DNA of 64,000 nucleotides, from NCBI GenBank assembly GCA_965260995.1, contig CBDHCD010000003.1:2108001-2172000 (forward strand), read 5' to 3'. Position 1 is the stretch's first letter, and each line of letters begins with the position of its first letter. Source of the stretch: JBBROS01 sp965260995 (lineage in GTDB: Bacteria; Pseudomonadota; Alphaproteobacteria; Acetobacterales; Acetobacteraceae). The notes beneath the pieces are model-generated. The model was not told the DNA's origin. It was given only the letters and a program-made list of their open reading frames with translations, and did no database searches. The translations under genes and the position numbers were made by a program. Positions 16,775 to 26,607 of the stretch are shown one piece after another.

Positions 16775-17518
16775 TCAAAGCAAATTCTGCATTGAAGCTT
16801 TTAGCTGCCCCACCACCCCCCGCGGATCATCCGCCCGCGTCACCGGCCGCCCCACCACAAGGTAATCCGCCCCTCGCCGCACCGCTTCGTCCGGGGTCGC
16901 CACCCGGCGTTGGTCGCCGGCATCCCCGCCCGGCAACCGTATTCCCGGCGTCGCCACCAGCAGCCGCCGCCCCGCCGCGCGCCGCAGCCCGTCCAGGTCG
17001 TCCATCGCCGAGGCGATCAGACCGTCGGCCCCGGCGTCCGCCGCCGCCCGCGCTCGCAACGCCGCTAACTCCGTCACCGTCCGGTCGTAGCCCATCGCCC
17101 GCAGCGCCGCGTCGTCCTGGCTGGTCAGCACGGTGATGGCGAACACCAGGAGGCCGCTGCCCCGCGCGCCTTCGACGGCGGCGGCGATGATGGCCGGGTC
17201 GCCGTGGACGGTGACGATGCGCACGCCGCGCCGGGCCACGGCGGCGACGCCGTGGCGGACGGTTTCCGGGATGTCGTACATCTTGTAGTCGAGGAACACC
17301 TGCTTGCCGCCCGCCACCAGCTCGTCGATCAAGCGGTCCACACCCGGCGCGAACAGCAGCCACATGCCCACCTTGTAGAAGCGAACCGCGTCGCCGAGCT
17401 GGGCCACCAGGGCGCGGGCCTCGTCCACTCCCGGCACGTCGAGGGCGACGATCAGGCGGTCGGCCGCCGCCCTGCCCGCATCGCCTGCCGAACCGGAGGC
17501 CAAGCCCGGCGCCCTCAA
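16775..17518 (-). CDS. pyrF: orotidine 5'-phosphate decarboxylase
   Basis: Last step of UMP synthesis: OMP to UMP plus CO2, cytoplasmic. The protein starts LIVALDVPGVDEARALV, has KVGMWLLF, and shows the catalytic D-x-K-x-x-D-I-P pattern in VFLDYKMYDIPETV, then TVHGD and TPGIRLPGGDAGDQRRV and DYLVVGRPVTRADDP for phosphate binding. The frame begins at TTG 17518, which overlaps the stop of the dehydrogenase gene (TTGA); TTG 17503 is an alternative. About 247 aa is within the normal range. It lies downstream of a leucine-catabolism gene, apparently co-transcribed. Confidence 0.9.
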   Translation of the reverse strand: MRAPGLASGSAGDAGRAAADRLIVALDVPGVDEARALVAQLGDAVRFYKVGMWLLFAPGVDRLIDELVAGGKQVFLDYKMYDIPETVRHGVAAVARRGVRIVTVHGDPAIIAAAVEGARGSGLLVFAITVLTSQDDAALRAMGYDRTVTELAALRARAAADAGADGLIASAMDDLDGLRRAAGRRLLVATPGIRLPGGDAGDQRRVATPDEAVRRGADYLVVGRPVTRADDPRGVVGQLKASMQNLL

Positions 17519-18696
17519 GCCGTCTCTTGGAACAACTCCCGCCCGATCAGCATCCGCCTGATCTCGCTGGTTCCCGCCCCGATCTCGTAGAGCTTGGCAT
17601 CGCGCAGCAGCCGGCCGGTGGGGTAGTCGTTGACGTAGCCGTTGCCGCCCAGGACCTGGATCGCTTCCAGCGCCATCCAGGTGGCGCGCTCGGCGGCGTA
17701 GAGGATCGCGCCGGCGGCGTCCTTGCGGCTGGTCTCGCCCCGGTCGCAGGCGCGGGCGACGGCGTAGACGTAGGCGCGGGCGGCGTTCAGCGTCACGTAC
17801 ATGTCGGCGATCTTGCCTTGCATCAACTGGAACTCGCCGATGGCCCGGCCGAACTGGCGGCGCTCGTGGATGTAGGGCACCACGGTGTCCATGCAGGCCT
17901 GCATGATGCCGAGCGGCCCGGCGGCGAGGACGGCGCGCTCGTAGTCGAGGCCGCTCATCAGCACGTTGACGCCGCGGCCGACGCCGCCCAGCACGTTCTC
18001 CTCCGGCACCTCGCAGTCCTCGAACACCAGCTCGCCGGTGTTGCTGCCCCTCATGCCGAGCTTGTCGAGCTTCTGGGCGCAGCGGAAGCCGGCGAAGCCG
18101 CGCTCGATCAGGAAGGCGGTGATGCCGCGGGCGCCGGCGTCGGGGTCGGTCTTGGCGTAGACGACCAGGGTGTCGGCTTCCGGCCCGTTGGTGATCCAGA
18201 ACTTGCTGCCGTTCAGCACGTAGCGCCCGCCCCGCTTCTCCGCCCGCAGCCGCATCGACACCACGTCCGACCCGGCCCCCGTCTCGCTCATCGCCAGCGC
18301 CCCCACTTGCTCGCCCGAGATGAGGCCGGGCAAGTACCGCCGCTTCTGGTCCTCGTTGCCGTTCTTGCGGATCTGGTTGACGCACAGGTTGCTGTGCGCC
18401 CCGTAGGACAGCCCGACGCTGGCGCTGGCGCGGCTGATCTCCTCCATCGCGACGCAGTGCTCCAGGTAGCCCATGCCGGCGCCGCCGTATTCCTCCTCGA
18501 CGGTGACGCCGAGGACGCCGAGCGCGCCCATCTTGCGCCACAGGTCGGCGGGGAAGTCGTTCGACTGGTCGATGGCGGCGGCGCGGGGGGCGATCTCGTC
18601 GGCGGCGAAGGCGCTCACGCTGTCGCGCAGCATGTCGGCGCTCTCGCCGAGGTCGAAGTTGAGCGCCGGGGGACGGTTCACGAGGCTTGCGGACAC
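17515..18696 (-). CDS. ivd: isovaleryl-CoA dehydrogenase
   Basis: FAD-dependent oxidation of isovaleryl-CoA to 3-methylcrotonyl-CoA in leucine breakdown. The 393-aa protein contains AMSETGAGSDVVSM, the NGSKFWITNGPEADTLVVYAKT segment and the C-terminal YEIGAGTSEIRRMLIGRELF typical of this subfamily. The IVD-type catalytic Glu lies earlier than in other dehydrogenases, in the LDYERAVLAAGPLG region, which is present. Divergent from the acyl-CoA ligase at 18746, with a 49-base gap. No methylcrotonyl-CoA carboxylase genes are in the window. Confidence 0.9.
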   Translation of the reverse strand: MSASLVNRPPALNFDLGESADMLRDSVSAFAADEIAPRAAAIDQSNDFPADLWRKMGALGVLGVTVEEEYGGAGMGYLEHCVAMEEISRASASVGLSYGAHSNLCVNQIRKNGNEDQKRRYLPGLISGEQVGALAMSETGAGSDVVSMRLRAEKRGGRYVLNGSKFWITNGPEADTLVVYAKTDPDAGARGITAFLIERGFAGFRCAQKLDKLGMRGSNTGELVFEDCEVPEENVLGGVGRGVNVLMSGLDYERAVLAAGPLGIMQACMDTVVPYIHERRQFGRAIGEFQLMQGKIADMYVTLNAARAYVYAVARACDRGETSRKDAAGAILYAAERATWMALEAIQVLGGNGYVNDYPTGRLLRDAKLYEIGAGTSEIRRMLIGRELFQETA

Positions 18697-18745
18697 GCGG
18701 CGTTTCCTTTTTCCTGGCTACAACACTATAGGGCGGAGACAGCGA

Positions 18746-20458
18746 ATGACCACGCCGCCGCGCGAACCGGGGGACGCCGAGCTGAGCTACGTTCATGGGG
18801 CGGTCGACGTGCCGTTGCTGGGCGAGACGCTGGGCCAGAACCTCGACCGCACCGCGCGCCGCGTGCCGGACTGCCCGGCGCTGATCGTGCCGGGCCAGGG
18901 CGTGCGCTGGTCGTATCGGGACTTGGTGGAGCGGGCGGAGGCGTTCGCGGCCGGGCTGCTGGCGCTGGGCCTGGCGCGGGGCGACCGGATTGGCATCTGG
19001 TCGCTGAACAACGCGGAATGGGTGGTGACGCAGTTCGCGACCGCGAAGGCCGGGCTGGTCCTGGTCAACATCAACCCGGCCTACCGGCTGACGGAACTCG
19101 AGTTCGCGTTGAACAAGGTGGGATGCCGGGCGCTGATCCTGGCGACGCGGTTCAAGACCAGCGACTACGTCGGGCTGCTGACGGAGCTGGCGCCGGAGTT
19201 GCCCGGCGCGGAGCCGGGGCGGCTGCGGGCGGCGCGGCTGCCGTCGCTCGAGATCGTGATCCAGATCGGCGGGCGGAGCGCGGGGATGATCCCGTTCGAC
19301 GAGGTGCCGGGCCGGGCGGGACCCGGGCACCGCGCCGAGCTGGCCCGGCTGCAGCCGCTGCTCCAGTTCGACGACCCGATCAACATCCAGTTCACCAGCG
19401 GCACCACCGGCGCGCCGAAGGGGGCGGCGCTGACGCACCACAACGTCCTCAACAACGGCTACTTCATCGGGCGGGCGATGCGGCTCAGCGAGGCGGACCG
19501 GCTGTGCATCCCGGTGCCGCTGTATCACTGCTTCGGCATGGTGCTGGGCAACCTGGCTTGCACGACGCACGGGGCGGCGATGGTCTACCCGGGCGAGGGG
19601 TTCGACCCGCTGGCGGTGCTGCGGACGGTGGCCGAGGAGCGCTGCACCGGGCTGCACGGGGTGCCGACGATGTTCATCGCCGAGCTGGAGCACCCGGAGT
19701 TCGACGGGTTCGACCTCAGCAGCCTGCGCACCGGCATCATGGCCGGGTCGCCGTGCCCGACCGAGATCATGCGGCGCGCGGTGGAGCGGATGAACCTGCG
19801 CGAGATCACCATCTGCTACGGCATGACGGAAACCAGCCCGGTCAGCTTCCAAAGCTCGGTCGACGACCCGTTGGAGCGCCGGGTCAGCACCGTGGGGCGC
19901 GTCCACCCTCACCTGGAGGTCAAGATCGTGGACGCCGAAGGGCGGATCGTGCCGCGGGGCGTGTCGGGTGAGCTGTGCACGCGGGGCTACGCGGTGATGC
20001 TGGGCTACTACGGCGACGCCGAGCGCACCGCGGGCGTGATCGACGCGGCGCGGTGGATGCACACCGGCGACCTGGCCGTCATCGACGACGAAGGGTTCTG
20101 CAACATCGTCGGCCGCATCAAGGACGTGGTGATCCGCGGCGGCGAGAACGTCTATCCGCGGGAGGTGGAGGAGTACCTCTACACCCACCCGGCGATCCAG
20201 GACGTGCAGGTGTTCGGCGTGCCGGACGAACGCTACGGCGAGGAGCTGTGCGCGTGGGTCAAGCTGCGGGACGGCGCGGCGCTGACGGAGGCGGAGGTGC
20301 AGGCGTTCTGCCGCGGTCGCATCGCGCACCAGAAGGTGCCGCGCTACGTGCGGTTCGTGGACGGCTTCCCGATGACCGTGACGGGCAAGATGCAGAAGTT
20401 CCTGATGCGGGACGCGATGCGCGACGAGCTCGGCCTGCGCGAGATGGAAACAGCTTAG
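18746..20458 (+). CDS. AMP-binding acyl-CoA synthetase (medium/long-chain type)
   Basis: Activates a carboxylic acid to acyl-CoA with ATP. The 570-aa protein has the P-loop FTSGTTGAPKGAALTHHN, the adenylate motif CYGMTETSPVSFQ, HTGDLAVIDDEGF, the hinge GRIKDVVIRGGENVYPREVEEYL and the C-terminal catalytic Lys in MTVTGKMQKFLMR. It resembles FadD-like ligases adjacent to ivd/AtuH-type genes. ATG 18746 has GGCGGAG about 8 bases upstream. It is divergent from ivd, so both probably serve branched-chain or terpenoid acid catabolism (inference). Confidence 0.9.
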   Translation: MTTPPREPGDAELSYVHGAVDVPLLGETLGQNLDRTARRVPDCPALIVPGQGVRWSYRDLVERAEAFAAGLLALGLARGDRIGIWSLNNAEWVVTQFATAKAGLVLVNINPAYRLTELEFALNKVGCRALILATRFKTSDYVGLLTELAPELPGAEPGRLRAARLPSLEIVIQIGGRSAGMIPFDEVPGRAGPGHRAELARLQPLLQFDDPINIQFTSGTTGAPKGAALTHHNVLNNGYFIGRAMRLSEADRLCIPVPLYHCFGMVLGNLACTTHGAAMVYPGEGFDPLAVLRTVAEERCTGLHGVPTMFIAELEHPEFDGFDLSSLRTGIMAGSPCPTEIMRRAVERMNLREITICYGMTETSPVSFQSSVDDPLERRVSTVGRVHPHLEVKIVDAEGRIVPRGVSGELCTRGYAVMLGYYGDAERTAGVIDAARWMHTGDLAVIDDEGFCNIVGRIKDVVIRGGENVYPREVEEYLYTHPAIQDVQVFGVPDERYGEELCAWVKLRDGAALTEAEVQAFCRGRIAHQKVPRYVRFVDGFPMTVTGKMQKFLMRDAMRDELGLREMETA

Positions 20459-20536
20459 CGGCCGGGGGCGGGCCTGGTCGTTGCGCCCGCGTCGATACCG
20501 CTTGAAGCGACGAATGACTTGGCCCTAGATACGGCG

Positions 20537-21085
20537 ATGCCGAACTTCGTCCGCAGCGTTCCGGAGGGGGACACGCTCGAGCGGGCCGTGTGCGCGCAAT
20601 GCGGTTTCGTGGCCTACGAGAACCCGAAGATCGTCACCGGGTCGGTGGTGGCGCACGAGGGACAGGTGCTGCTATGCCGCCGGGCGATCGAGCCGCGGCG
20701 GGGGTTCTGGACGCTGCCGGCGGGCTACCTGGAGCTGATGGAGACGGTGGAGGAAGGCGCGCGGCGGGAAGCGTGGGAAGAGGCCGAGGCGCGGATCGCG
20801 CTCGACGGCATTCTCGGCTGCTACAGCATCAGCCGGATCGGCCAGGTGCAGATCATCTTTCGCGCCCGGTTCGACGGCCCGCCTCGGTTCGCGCCCGGGG
20901 TCGAGAGCCTCGACGTGCGGCTGTTCCGCTGGGACGACATCCCCTGGGAGGAGATCGCCTTCCCGTCGGTGCATTGGTCGCTCCAGGCCTGGCGCGGCGC
21001 GGGCGACGGGCCGCTCGGCGCGCCGGCGACCAACCCGCCGAGCGACCGTCGGGGGGTCAATGCCTTGGAAGGGATGACGCCATGA
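20537..21085 (+). CDS. NUDIX hydrolase
   Basis: A 182-aa pyrophosphohydrolase. The Nudix box G-x5-E-x7-REAxEE is visible as GYLELMETVEEGARREAWEEAEA. The N-terminus has CAQCGFVAYENPKIVTGSV, half of a zinc ribbon as found in the NudC/ADP-ribose-like group. ATG 20537 is preferred; the frame also opens at TTG 20519. The substrate is a nucleoside diphosphate derivative, not further defined. Its stop overlaps the ATG of the next small gene (ATGA). Confidence 0.87.
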   Translation: MPNFVRSVPEGDTLERAVCAQCGFVAYENPKIVTGSVVAHEGQVLLCRRAIEPRRGFWTLPAGYLELMETVEEGARREAWEEAEARIALDGILGCYSISRIGQVQIIFRARFDGPPRFAPGVESLDVRLFRWDDIPWEEIAFPSVHWSLQAWRGAGDGPLGAPATNPPSDRRGVNALEGMTP

Positions 21086-21438
21086 CACGGTGGCTGCTGC
21101 CGGTGCTCCTGTTGCCGTTGCTGGCGGCTGGGCCGCCGCCGCGCAGCTTCAGCCTGAAGGTGCCGGACGGGGGCGGGATGGCGTTGCCGGCCCCGGCCAA
21201 GCCGCCGCCCGTGCCGCCGACGCTGTACCGCCCCGCGCCCTTGCCCAACCGCGACCTGGCCGCGCCGGCCGAGGCGCGGAACGACGGCTCGACCACGGTG
21301 TCACCGAGCCTGTTCAACCGGCGGGACACCTATCGCGGCGAGGGGTTCTCCAAGGGATCGTCGGCCGACGCCGAGCAGGACCGCCGGGTCACGCCGGGCG
21401 CGGGCTTCAAGCTGAAGATGCCGTTCGCGCCGAATTGA
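21082..21438 (+). CDS. small exported proline-rich hypothetical protein
   Basis: A 118-aa protein with a clear Sec signal peptide (TRWLLPVLLLPLLAAG) and a Pro-rich N-terminal half, followed by a charged segment and KLKMPFAPN at the end. I do not recognise it. Its ATG overlaps the Nudix stop (ATGA), so it is translated with that gene. Probably periplasmic; no catalytic motif is visible. Confidence 0.65.
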   Translation: MTRWLLPVLLLPLLAAGPPPRSFSLKVPDGGGMALPAPAKPPPVPPTLYRPAPLPNRDLAAPAEARNDGSTTVSPSLFNRRDTYRGEGFSKGSSADAEQDRRVTPGAGFKLKMPFAPN

Positions 21439-21532
21439 TCGGGTGGTTTGTGCGCTGCACAAGATGGTTCTGGACGTCACCTGCCGTTTATCCCAAGGCT
21501 GTATAGATTGCTGACTGTTGGCAGGAGAACGG

Positions 21533-21766
21533 ATGCGGACCAAGAAGCGCGCCACGAGCGAGACGGAGCCGCTGGACCCGGTGGCGCTCGCGTTGGCGAT
21601 CTGGTTGGGGACGATCACCTCGGTGATCGGGTTGGCGCAGTTCTCGCAACGGGCCGACGCGCGGCGGCTGGCGGCGCGGGAGGCCGCGACTCAGGCGCAT
21701 GGCGGCGAAGCGGGGGCAGCCGAGGGGCGGGCGAAGCTGGTCGGCCGGGCGGCGGTCGGGCTCTGA
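21533..21766 (+). CDS. small membrane-anchored hypothetical protein
   Basis: A 77-aa protein with one hydrophobic segment, DPVALALAIWLGTITSVIGLAQF (residues ~15-37), flanked by a positively charged N-terminus (RTKKRATSE) and an Ala/Arg-rich cytoplasmic-type tail. GGAG stands about 6 bases before ATG 21533, which favours expression. No family recognised. Confidence 0.5.
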   Translation: MRTKKRATSETEPLDPVALALAIWLGTITSVIGLAQFSQRADARRLAAREAATQAHGGEAGAAEGRAKLVGRAAVGL

Positions 21767-22074
21767 GTCGGGCGCCCGGCTGAAAGAGCGGGATCAGGGT
21801 GGGGCGACAGCCGGCGGGAGAACGGCAGGGTTGACGGCCTGATCGCCCGGCACGGTGTTCGGGCGCGTTTCGCGCGCGCTGATGACGGCTCGACGGACCG
21901 TGAATCGATCCTCGCCAGTCGTGGGGCAGGTCTTGGCCGGCCAGGGTCGGTCGGCGCGTTCCGCGCTCGGGCTTCGGCGAGCCTCCCTGTCCGGTGGGCA
22001 TCTCGTTCAGGCGGGCGACGCCCTTGTTGGCCTGCCACACTTCGCTGGCCACCCACACCTTGCTGACCTCATCG
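21767..22074. other. intergenic region, nothing recognised
   Basis: GC-rich sequence between convergent genes. Short overlapping open frames on both strands lack start sites with ribosome-binding sequences and show no motif. One leftward frame starts inside the end of lacI at 22085 (MAVDDEVSKVW...), but it soon turns into Arg/Pro-rich low-complexity sequence. Confidence 0.4.
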
Positions 22075-23145
22075 TCAACTGCCATCCGCCACGGGTTCGG
22101 GGCGCCAGATCGTGCGCCCGGCCTGTGTGACCAGCCCGTGCGTGGGGCGGCGCGCGCTCGTGCGAACGGCCAGCTCGCCGCCGATCACGATATGGGGCGC
22201 GGCCGCCTCCCCGCCCAACATGCGCGCCAGCACCGCCACGCCCGCCGCCGCCGTCTCCAACGCGGACTGCTCGAAGCTGCTGAGGCCGATGCCTGACCAG
22301 CCGGCGGGGCGGGAGCCGTCGAAGCCGACGATGGAGAGGCTGCGGCCGATCTCTGCGCCGAACTCCTGCCGGGCCACGTCGATGGCGGCGATGGCCATGT
22401 GGTCGTTGGCGCAGAAGATCGCATCCGGCGGGTCCGGGCGGCGCAGCAGGATGCGGACGGCCTCCGCCGCGGCGGCCGGGTCGAACAGGCCGGAGCCGCG
22501 CAGGGCCGGGGGCAGCCCGGCGGCGCGCAGTCCCGCCGCGAACCCGGCCTCGCGCTCCTGGCTGGTGGAGGAGTCCTCGATGCCCCCCACGAAGGCCGGG
22601 CGGACGTGGCCGCAGGCGGCGAGGAAGGCAGCGATGCGCCGGCCCCCCTCGGCATTGTCGCCCGTCACGGCCGCGACGCCGGCGGACTCGGCCAGGCGGT
22701 TCAGCAGCAGCACGGGCACGCCGGTGCGCCGGCACTCCTCGGCGAACTGCGAGGACAGCCGCACCGTGCACAGCACGATCGCGTCCACCTGGTGGCGCAG
22801 CACGTCGTCGATGGGCGGGTCGTCGTCCTCCACGCGGTCCAGCAGGAACAGCATGGTGCGGTAGCCGATCGCCCTCAGCCCCAGCGAGACCGCCTGCAGC
22901 AGGTCGGCGTGGAAGCTGTTGTCCAAGCGGTTGATGGCGATGGCGACCACGTGCGAGCGCCGGGTGCTGAGGGAGCGGGCAACCAGGTTGGGGCGGTAGC
23001 CGATGGCCGTGGCCGCTTCCCGGACCTGGCGCGCCATCGCGGGTGAGGCGCAGCCGCCCTCGGTGAAGGTGCGGGAGACGGCGGAGCGGGAGACGCCGGC
23101 GAGTTGGGCCACGTCGCCGATGGTCGGGCGTTTTCTGGAGCTCAA
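22075..23145 (-). CDS. LacI family transcriptional regulator
   Basis: Represses or activates sugar-use genes in response to a ligand. The 356-aa protein has the N-terminal LacI helix-turn-helix and hinge (TIGDVAQLAGVSRSAVSRTF, then NLVARSLSTRRSHVVAIAI) and a periplasmic-binding-like core with FCANDHMAIAAIDVARQ and LSIVGFDG. TTG 23145 is the start, with AAGGA about 9 bases upstream; the family N-terminus begins right there. It is divergent from a carbohydrate ABC operon, with a perfect LacI-type operator in the gap, so it very likely controls that operon and itself. Confidence 0.92.
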   Translation of the reverse strand: MSSRKRPTIGDVAQLAGVSRSAVSRTFTEGGCASPAMARQVREAATAIGYRPNLVARSLSTRRSHVVAIAINRLDNSFHADLLQAVSLGLRAIGYRTMLFLLDRVEDDDPPIDDVLRHQVDAIVLCTVRLSSQFAEECRRTGVPVLLLNRLAESAGVAAVTGDNAEGGRRIAAFLAACGHVRPAFVGGIEDSSTSQEREAGFAAGLRAAGLPPALRGSGLFDPAAAAEAVRILLRRPDPPDAIFCANDHMAIAAIDVARQEFGAEIGRSLSIVGFDGSRPAGWSGIGLSSFEQSALETAAAGVAVLARMLGGEAAAPHIVIGGELAVRTSARRPTHGLVTQAGRTIWRPEPVADGS

Positions 23146-23175
23146 GGGGCTGGGTTCCTTCGCGGTTCAGATTAG

Positions 23176-23191
23176 TTGCAACCGGTTGCAA
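23176..23191. promoter_or_regulatory. LacI-type operator
   Basis: TTGCAACCGGTTGCAA, a perfect 16-bp palindrome with the central CG typical of LacI/GalR family sites. It lies 31 bases upstream of the LacI start and 65 bases upstream of the ABC ATPase start, so binding could control both directions. Confidence 0.8.
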
Positions 23192-23214
23192 TTGTCGATC
23201 CGACTGGATAGCGT
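23186..23214 (+). promoter_or_regulatory. candidate promoter of the carbohydrate ABC operon
   Basis: TTGCAA (23186-23191) and TAGCGT (23209-23214) with 17-base spacing. The -35 hexamer is the right half of the LacI operator, so bound repressor would block it. The -10 match is modest. Confidence 0.4.
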
Positions 23215-23255
23215 CGTGCTGAGCCCGTCGGAGACCGGGCCATCGGGAGGCGTCG

Positions 23256-24344
<1,089 letters not shown>

Positions 24345-24380
24345 CTGCCGAACCCACGAGACCAAATCGGAGGAACCCTC

Positions 24381-25718
24381 ATGAACCGACGCGATTGCCT
24401 CATGCTCCTGGCCGGCGGCGCCACCTTGGCCGCGCCCGCCATCCGCCCGGCCCGGGCCGCCACGGACCGCTTCGCCAAATACAAGGGCGCCACCATCGTG
24501 GTGAACTGGCCCGCCCACCCGCACTACGACGCCGCCACCACGCTGGTGCCGGAGTTCCAGAAGCAGACCGGCATCAAGGTCGAGATCGACAAGCTCCAGT
24601 ACCTCCGCATGCATGACAAGCAGCTGCTCGAGATGTCGAAGCCGCAATGCGACTACGACCTCATCTGCATGTTGGGCATGTGGAAGACCGAATACGTCAA
24701 GAAGGACCTGATCGCCCCGCTGGAGCCCATGCTCGACGACGCGGCGCTGGCGGACCCCGACTACGACCGCGCCGACATCGTGAAGTCCTACCTCGACGTG
24801 ATCGGCATGGTCGGCGGCCCCAAGGGCTATCTCCCCGGCCCTGGCGAGAAGCTCTACGCGCTCCCTTACGGCACCGAGACGAGCATTCTGGCCTACCGCA
24901 AGGACATCTTCGAGACGCTCGGCTTCAAGCCGCCCGCCACCTACGACGAGCTGATGGCGCTGCTCGGCCCGCTGCGCGACAAGTCCGGCATCGGCGCCAT
25001 GACCAGCCGCGGCCAGTCCGGGCACCAGGCGATGCACGCCTTCACGCTGCACTTCAAGCCGCTCGGCGGCGACTTCTTCAACGATGCCTGGCAGCCGACC
25101 TTCACCGGCCCCGTGGGCGAGAAGGCGATCGAGGTGCTGAAGGCCTTCGCCGACACCGGCCCCGCCGGCATCCCGAGCTTCGGCTTCGGTGAGATGGAGA
25201 ACGCCTTCCTGCTGGGCCAGGCCGCGATGTATCTCGACTCCATCGCCGTGATGGGCGACGTGCGCAACACCCAGAAGTCCAAGGTGGAGGGCAAGGTGGG
25301 CTACGCCCTGCACCCCAAAGGCGCGCGCTACTCGGCCGAGAGCGGCGGCTTCGGCCTCGCCATCCCCAAGCGCGCCGCGCACAAGGAGGCGGCGTTCCTG
25401 TTCATGCAGTGGCTCACCAGCAAGGCGCAGGACAAGGCGGTGACCAAGGCCGGCGGCGCGGCCATGCGCAACTCCACCCTCGACGATCCGGCGCTGCTCG
25501 CGATCTACCCGGAGTTCAAGCTGCTGAAGGAGCAGCTGATCTACACCGATCCGGACTGGCGCCCGGTGGTGCCGGAGTGGACCACGATCGACGAGCAGCT
25601 GCTGGGCGTGCAGATCTCCGAGGCGCTGATCGGCCGCAAGACCCCGGCCGAGGCGCTGCAGGCCTCGGTGGCGCCGGTCGAGGCGCTGATGAAGCGCGGC
25701 GGCTACTACAAGAGCTGA
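24381..25718 (+). CDS. carbohydrate ABC transporter substrate-binding protein (family 1)
   Basis: Exported solute-binding protein of 445 aa. The N-terminus has a Tat-like or twin-Arg signal (NRRDCLMLLAGGATLAAPAIRPARA-A), followed by the family 1 fold: VVNWPAHPHYDAATTLVPEFQKQTGIKVEI and a two-lobe body with LPYGTETSILAYRKDIFETLG. GGAGG precedes ATG 24381. The sugar cannot be read from sequence. It sits between the ATPase and the permeases. Confidence 0.9.
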   Translation: MNRRDCLMLLAGGATLAAPAIRPARAATDRFAKYKGATIVVNWPAHPHYDAATTLVPEFQKQTGIKVEIDKLQYLRMHDKQLLEMSKPQCDYDLICMLGMWKTEYVKKDLIAPLEPMLDDAALADPDYDRADIVKSYLDVIGMVGGPKGYLPGPGEKLYALPYGTETSILAYRKDIFETLGFKPPATYDELMALLGPLRDKSGIGAMTSRGQSGHQAMHAFTLHFKPLGGDFFNDAWQPTFTGPVGEKAIEVLKAFADTGPAGIPSFGFGEMENAFLLGQAAMYLDSIAVMGDVRNTQKSKVEGKVGYALHPKGARYSAESGGFGLAIPKRAAHKEAAFLFMQWLTSKAQDKAVTKAGGAAMRNSTLDDPALLAIYPEFKLLKEQLIYTDPDWRPVVPEWTTIDEQLLGVQISEALIGRKTPAEALQASVAPVEALMKRGGYYKS

Positions 25719-25722
25719 CCCG

Positions 25723-26607
25723 GTGAAGGCGGCCCTCAACCGTCTGGCGCCCTACGTCATGGCCGCGCCCGCGGTCCTCGTGGTGGGGTTCGGCTGCCTC
25801 TACCCCACCTTGCTCGCGGGCCGGCTCGGCGTGTTCGACTGGGCGCTCGGCGTGCCGTGGTCGGAGGCGATCTGGGTCGGCCTCGCCAACTTCGCCGCCG
25901 CCCTGGTCGACCCGGCGGTCCACGCCTCCTTCGTCGTCAGCATCCTGTTCGCGGCGGTGGTCGTCGCCGTCGAGATGGCGCTCGGCACCGCGCTGGCCTT
26001 GCTGCTGGAGCGGCCGATCCGCGGCATGAGCATCTTCCGCACGCTGTTCATAACCCCGATGATGATCGCGCCCATCGTCGTCGGCATGATCTGGCGCTAC
26101 ATGTTCGACACGCAGTACGGCGCGGCCAACTACGCCATCTCCCTGATCGGCATCCCCGCCCAGACCTGGTTGGCCGACCCGACGCTGGCCTTCGGCGCCA
26201 TCGTCGTGTCCGACGTGTGGCAGTGGACGCCCTTCGTCATCATCATGGTGCTCGCCGGGCTGCAGAACGTGGACCAGTCGGCGCTGGAGGCGGCGCGGAT
26301 CGACGGCGCGACGCCGTGGCAGGTGATCCGCCGCGTCAAGCTGCCCATGCTGGCCCCGGTCCTGGTCGTCACCGCGCTGATGCGGATCATCGACGCCTTC
26401 CGCGTGCTGGAGGTCATCTACGCCCTCACCTTCGGCGGCCCCGGCAACAGCACCGAGGTGCTGCCGCTGCTGATCTACAAGACCGCCTTCGTGGGCCAGC
26501 GGCTCGGCTACGCCTCCGCCATCTCGGTCTACCTCCTGTTGCTCGTGGTGGCGCTGTCGCTGGCGGTGCTCGCCATCTCCAACCCGATGAAGGACGCGCG
26601 GCGATGA
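25723..26607 (+). CDS. carbohydrate ABC transporter permease 1 (MalF/UgpA type)
   Basis: Inner-membrane permease, 294 aa, about six helices. The EAA loop is SALEAARIDGATPWQVIRRVKLPML, which contacts the ATPase. FGGPGNSTEVLPLLIY before the last helices is typical of MalF/UgpA-type permeases. The GTG start is four bases after the binding-protein stop. The end overlaps the next gene by four bases (ATGA). Confidence 0.9.
   Translation: MKAALNRLAPYVMAAPAVLVVGFGCLYPTLLAGRLGVFDWALGVPWSEAIWVGLANFAAALVDPAVHASFVVSILFAAVVVAVEMALGTALALLLERPIRGMSIFRTLFITPMMIAPIVVGMIWRYMFDTQYGAANYAISLIGIPAQTWLADPTLAFGAIVVSDVWQWTPFVIIMVLAGLQNVDQSALEAARIDGATPWQVIRRVKLPMLAPVLVVTALMRIIDAFRVLEVIYALTFGGPGNSTEVLPLLIYKTAFVGQRLGYASAISVYLLLLVVALSLAVLAISNPMKDARR

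Noticed and set aside
17519..20329. Upstream extension of the pyrF frame to more than 1100 residues
   Set aside because: The extension is antisense or out of frame to ivd and the acyl-CoA ligase and has no family similarity; pyrF homology starts near 17500.
21855..22130. A 91-residue rightward frame and a 156-residue leftward frame between the small membrane protein and lacI
   Set aside because: No ribosome-binding site, no motif, low-complexity ends, and they overlap each other or the end of lacI.
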